A DNA stretch of 64,000 nt, from the NCBI RefSeq assembly GCF_020084865.1, contig NZ_CP071953.1, positions 1,426,001 to 1,490,000 of the forward strand, written 5' to 3'. Below the pieces are notes generated by a model, which worked only from the letters and a program-made list of their open reading frames with translations, was not told where the DNA came from and did no database searches. The DNA is from Candidatus Kaistella beijingensis. GTDB taxonomy: Bacteria; Bacteroidota; Bacteroidia; Flavobacteriales; Weeksellaceae. This document shows positions 62,359-64,000 of this stretch, piece after piece. The position numbers were made by a program, and so were the translations under genes. Each line of letters begins with the position of its first letter. The first letter of the stretch is position 1.

Positions 62359-63546
62359 TTAATCTAAGATTTCAGTTACCTGACCTGCACCAACTGTTCT
62401 ACCACCTTCTCTGATCGCAAATCTAAGACCTACGTTAAGAGCGATTGGTTGCAACAATTCTACAGTAATTGTTAAGTTATCACCCGGCATTACCATTTCT
62501 ACACCTTCTGGCAAGAAGATTTCACCAGTTACGTCAGTAGTTCTTACGTAGAACTGTGGACGGTATTTGTTGTGGAATGGAGTGTGACGACCACCTTCTT
62601 CTTTAGACAAGATATAAACCTCAGCTTTGAATTTTTTGTGTGGTTTCACAGATCCTTGCTTAGCGATTACCATACCTCTCTTGATGTCGGTTTTTTCAAT
62701 ACCTCTCAACAATAGACCCACGTTATCACCAGCTTCACCTCTATCCAAGATTTTTCTAAACATCTCTACCCCAGTTACAGTTGATGTTAATTTTTCATCA
62801 CCCATACCTACGATATCAACAGGATCACCAGAGTTGATTACACCAGCCTCGATTCTACCAGTTGCAACAGTTCCTCTACCTGTAATAGAGAATACGTCTT
62901 CGATTGGCATCAAGAACGGCTTATCCTGATCTCTTTGTGGTTGCTCGATCCAAGTATCAACAGCAGCCATAAGTTCTTCAATTTTCTCAACCCATTTAGC
63001 ATCTCCGTTAAGACCACCTAGAGCAGAACCTTGAATTACTGGTGAGTTGTCACCGTCATATTCGTAAGAAGAAAGAAGATCTCTCACTTCAAGTTCAACT
63101 AGTTCTAACAATTCAGCATCATCTACCATGTCAACTTTGTTCATGAAAACAACAATTCTAGGTACGTTTACCTGACGACAAAGAAGGATGTGCTCTCTTG
63201 TTTGAGGCATAGGTCCGTCTGTTGCAGCAACCACAAGAATTGCTCCGTCCATTTGAGCAGCACCAGTTACCATGTTTTTTACATAGTCGGCGTGACCTGG
63301 ACAGTCAACGTGTGCGTAGTGTCTGTTTTCTGTTTCGTATTCTACGTGAGATGTGTTGATAGTAATCCCTCTTTCTTTTTCTTCTGGTGCAGAGTCAATT
63401 GAAGAGAAATCTCTCATTTGTGCTAAACCTTTTTCAGCCAATACTTTAGAGATAGCAGCTGTCAAAGTAGTTTTACCATGGTCTACGTGACCGATGGTAC
63501 CAATGTTCAAGTGTGGTTTGTTACGATTAAACGTTTCCTTTGCCAT
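62359..63546 (-). CDS. tuf: Elongation factor Tu
   Basis: The protein has 395 residues. The G1 motif is GHVDHGKT (19-26), G3 is DCPGHADY (about 81-88) and G4 is NKVD (about 136-139). The switch I region is [26 protein letters not shown]. The C-terminal beta-barrels end in [15 protein letters not shown]. It brings aminoacyl-tRNA to the ribosome. It is the first gene of the tuf-trnW-secE-nusG unit. Confidence 0.98.
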   Translation of the reverse strand: MAKETFNRNKPHLNIGTIGHVDHGKTTLTAAISKVLAEKGLAQMRDFSSIDSAPEEKERGITINTSHVEYETENRHYAHVDCPGHADYVKNMVTGAAQMDGAILVVAATDGPMPQTREHILLCRQVNVPRIVVFMNKVDMVDDAELLELVELEVRDLLSSYEYDGDNSPVIQGSALGGLNGDAKWVEKIEELMAAVDTWIEQPQRDQDKPFLMPIEDVFSITGRGTVATGRIEAGVINSGDPVDIVGMGDEKLTSTVTGVEMFRKILDRGEAGDNVGLLLRGIEKTDIKRGMVIAKQGSVKPHKKFKAEVYILSKEEGGRHTPFHNKYRPQFYVRTTDVTGEIFLPEGVEMVMPGDNLTITVELLQPIALNVGLRFAIREGGRTVGAGQVTEILD

Positions 63547-63590
63547 GATTTAAATTATTTATTTAATTAATTATTTAATTTTTCGGTTTG

Positions 63591-63617
63591 CAAATATAGT
63601 GATTTTTTGAAAATCAA
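63591..63617 (-). promoter_or_regulatory. Probable promoter of tuf
   Basis: On the minus strand TATATTTG (63598-63591) is a good -7 box. The nearest TTG (63617-63615) is 16 bases upstream, a little short of the usual 19-21. Confidence 0.5.
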
Positions 63618-63728
63618 AAACCATTAGTTAAAAAAAGTTTTTAAGATTCAATTTCAGCAGATTGCAACATACGATATTGCGTGAAAACCGGACTGCAAAT
63701 TTATGGAAATTTATTTAAAACACAATCG

Positions 63729-63746
63729 CACAAATTATAATTTGTG
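63729..63746. promoter_or_regulatory. 18-bp perfect palindrome between tuf and the Vsr gene
   Basis: CACAAATTATAATTTGTG is a perfect palindrome about 90 bases before the Vsr start and about 180 before the tuf start. It could be a regulator site; no factor is known. Confidence 0.4.
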
Positions 63747-63838
63747 AAAACTTTAAATGAACCAAAGCCTATTCTCACCTAATAACATATATTTAGTTAA
63801 AGAAAATTTAACTTTACCCTTCAGAAGCAATTATTATA

Positions 63839-64000
63839 GTGAACAAACTCTCTCCCGAACAACGCCGAAAAAATATGCAGGCAAATAAATCCAAGGGAAC
63901 CAAAATAGAAATCCTTTTGGGAAAAGCTTTGTTTGCGAAAGGAATCCGCTACAGAAAAAATAACAAGAAAATTTACGGAACCCCCGATTTTACTATAACC
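63839..64000 (+). CDS. Very short patch repair endonuclease (Vsr), N-terminal part
   Basis: This is a partial gene of 54 codons running off the right edge. From a GTG start it reads (M)NKLSPEQRRKNMQANKSKG, then TKIEILLGKALFAKG, IRYRKNNKKIYGTPDFTI. The KSKGTKIE and RYR...GTPDF blocks are those of the Vsr fold, whose aspartate in PDF is catalytic; Vsr nicks at T:G mismatches made by 5-methylcytosine deamination. An ATG 12 codons in is a less likely start. A cytosine methyltransferase partner is not adjacent in view. Confidence 0.82.
   Translation, partial: MNKLSPEQRRKNMQANKSKGTKIEILLGKALFAKGIRYRKNNKKIYGTPDFTIT

Noticed and set aside
1..64000. CRISPR array
   Set aside because: The tandem repeats present have periods of 7-21 bases and no unique spacers of 25-40 bases; no cas gene is present.

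Overview
The window is a piece of a Bacteroidota chromosome, most likely from the Chryseobacterium/Kaistella group of Flavobacteriia. The evidence is low-GC coding DNA, promoters with the TAnnTTTG -7 box instead of sigma-70 boxes, type IX secretion (T9SS) proteins (PorP/SprF, the DUF5103 plug protein, C-terminal sorting domains), and families largely confined to this phylum (DUF3822, DUF3467, DUF4403). There is no CRISPR array, no rRNA operon, no complete insertion sequence and no integrase.

Layout. 1-5.4 kb: 5' part of glyA, an Smr-domain protein, DUF3822, a four-helix-bundle protein, rsmD, then murI and hemW on the other strand. 5.5-8.8 kb: porP/sprF, an RluD-type pseudouridine synthase and a PASTA-repeat protein. 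9.1-14.3 kb, plus strand: yicC, gmk, nadA, folB, lnt. 14.3-24.2 kb: a PIF1-like helicase, a lipoprotein, a YihY-type membrane protein, an acetyltransferase, gamma carbonic anhydrase, an Nfu-type Fe-S protein, ferrochelatase, a Crp/Fnr regulator and the T9SS plug protein. 24.3-29.8 kb: MBL hydrolase, three thioredoxin-fold proteins, miaA, DUF1232, aroC. 29.9-40.7 kb: a multi-pass membrane protein, a T9SS-exported Asp-box protein, a glycine-zipper lipoprotein, tRNA-Cys, DUF4403, an LLM flavoprotein, HicAB, ribB with a degenerate RibA domain, and the uncharacterised radical SAM / TIGR03915 DNA-repair pair. 40.7-46.8 kb: an accessory defence island. 46.8-63.5 kb: a secreted nuclease, DUF3467, rpoC, rpoB, rplL, rplJ, rplA, rplK, a T9SS-exported hydrolase, nusG, secE, tRNA-Trp and tuf. 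The window ends in a Vsr-type endonuclease.

The most unusual part is the island at 40.7-46.8 kb. One minus-strand transcription unit, with gaps of 11 nt or less, encodes an XRE controller, a C5-cytosine methyltransferase, a DUF3883 (PD-(D/E)xK-like) nuclease, a small acidic protein, a DinD-like protein, an HNH nuclease, a small unknown protein and a DUF3644 protein with a HEPN-type RxxxxH motif. The unit is bracketed by two related hairpins (40859-40921 and 46588-46646) whose stems differ by compensating changes. It starts at a good promoter overlapped by a perfect inverted repeat, a likely controller operator. It also shows three lesions: the methyltransferase C-terminus is encoded by a dispersed repeat and lacks motif X, the HNH gene is cut by an in-frame TAA, and the next gene is frameshifted in a five-base homopolymer. 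It is either a decaying restriction island or an unusual composite system.

Elsewhere the gaps between genes are rich in repeats. A palindromic element of about 225 bp occurs three times between 8.8 and 17.3 kb. Many gaps carry their own degenerate short-period (7-11 bp) repeat word. A hairpin array lies at 18.8-19.1 kb. In the ribosomal/RNA-polymerase region the usual nusG-rplK junction is broken by the exported hydrolase, and terminators and promoters divide the region into tuf-trnW-secE-nusG, the hydrolase, rplKAJL and rpoBC-DUF3467.
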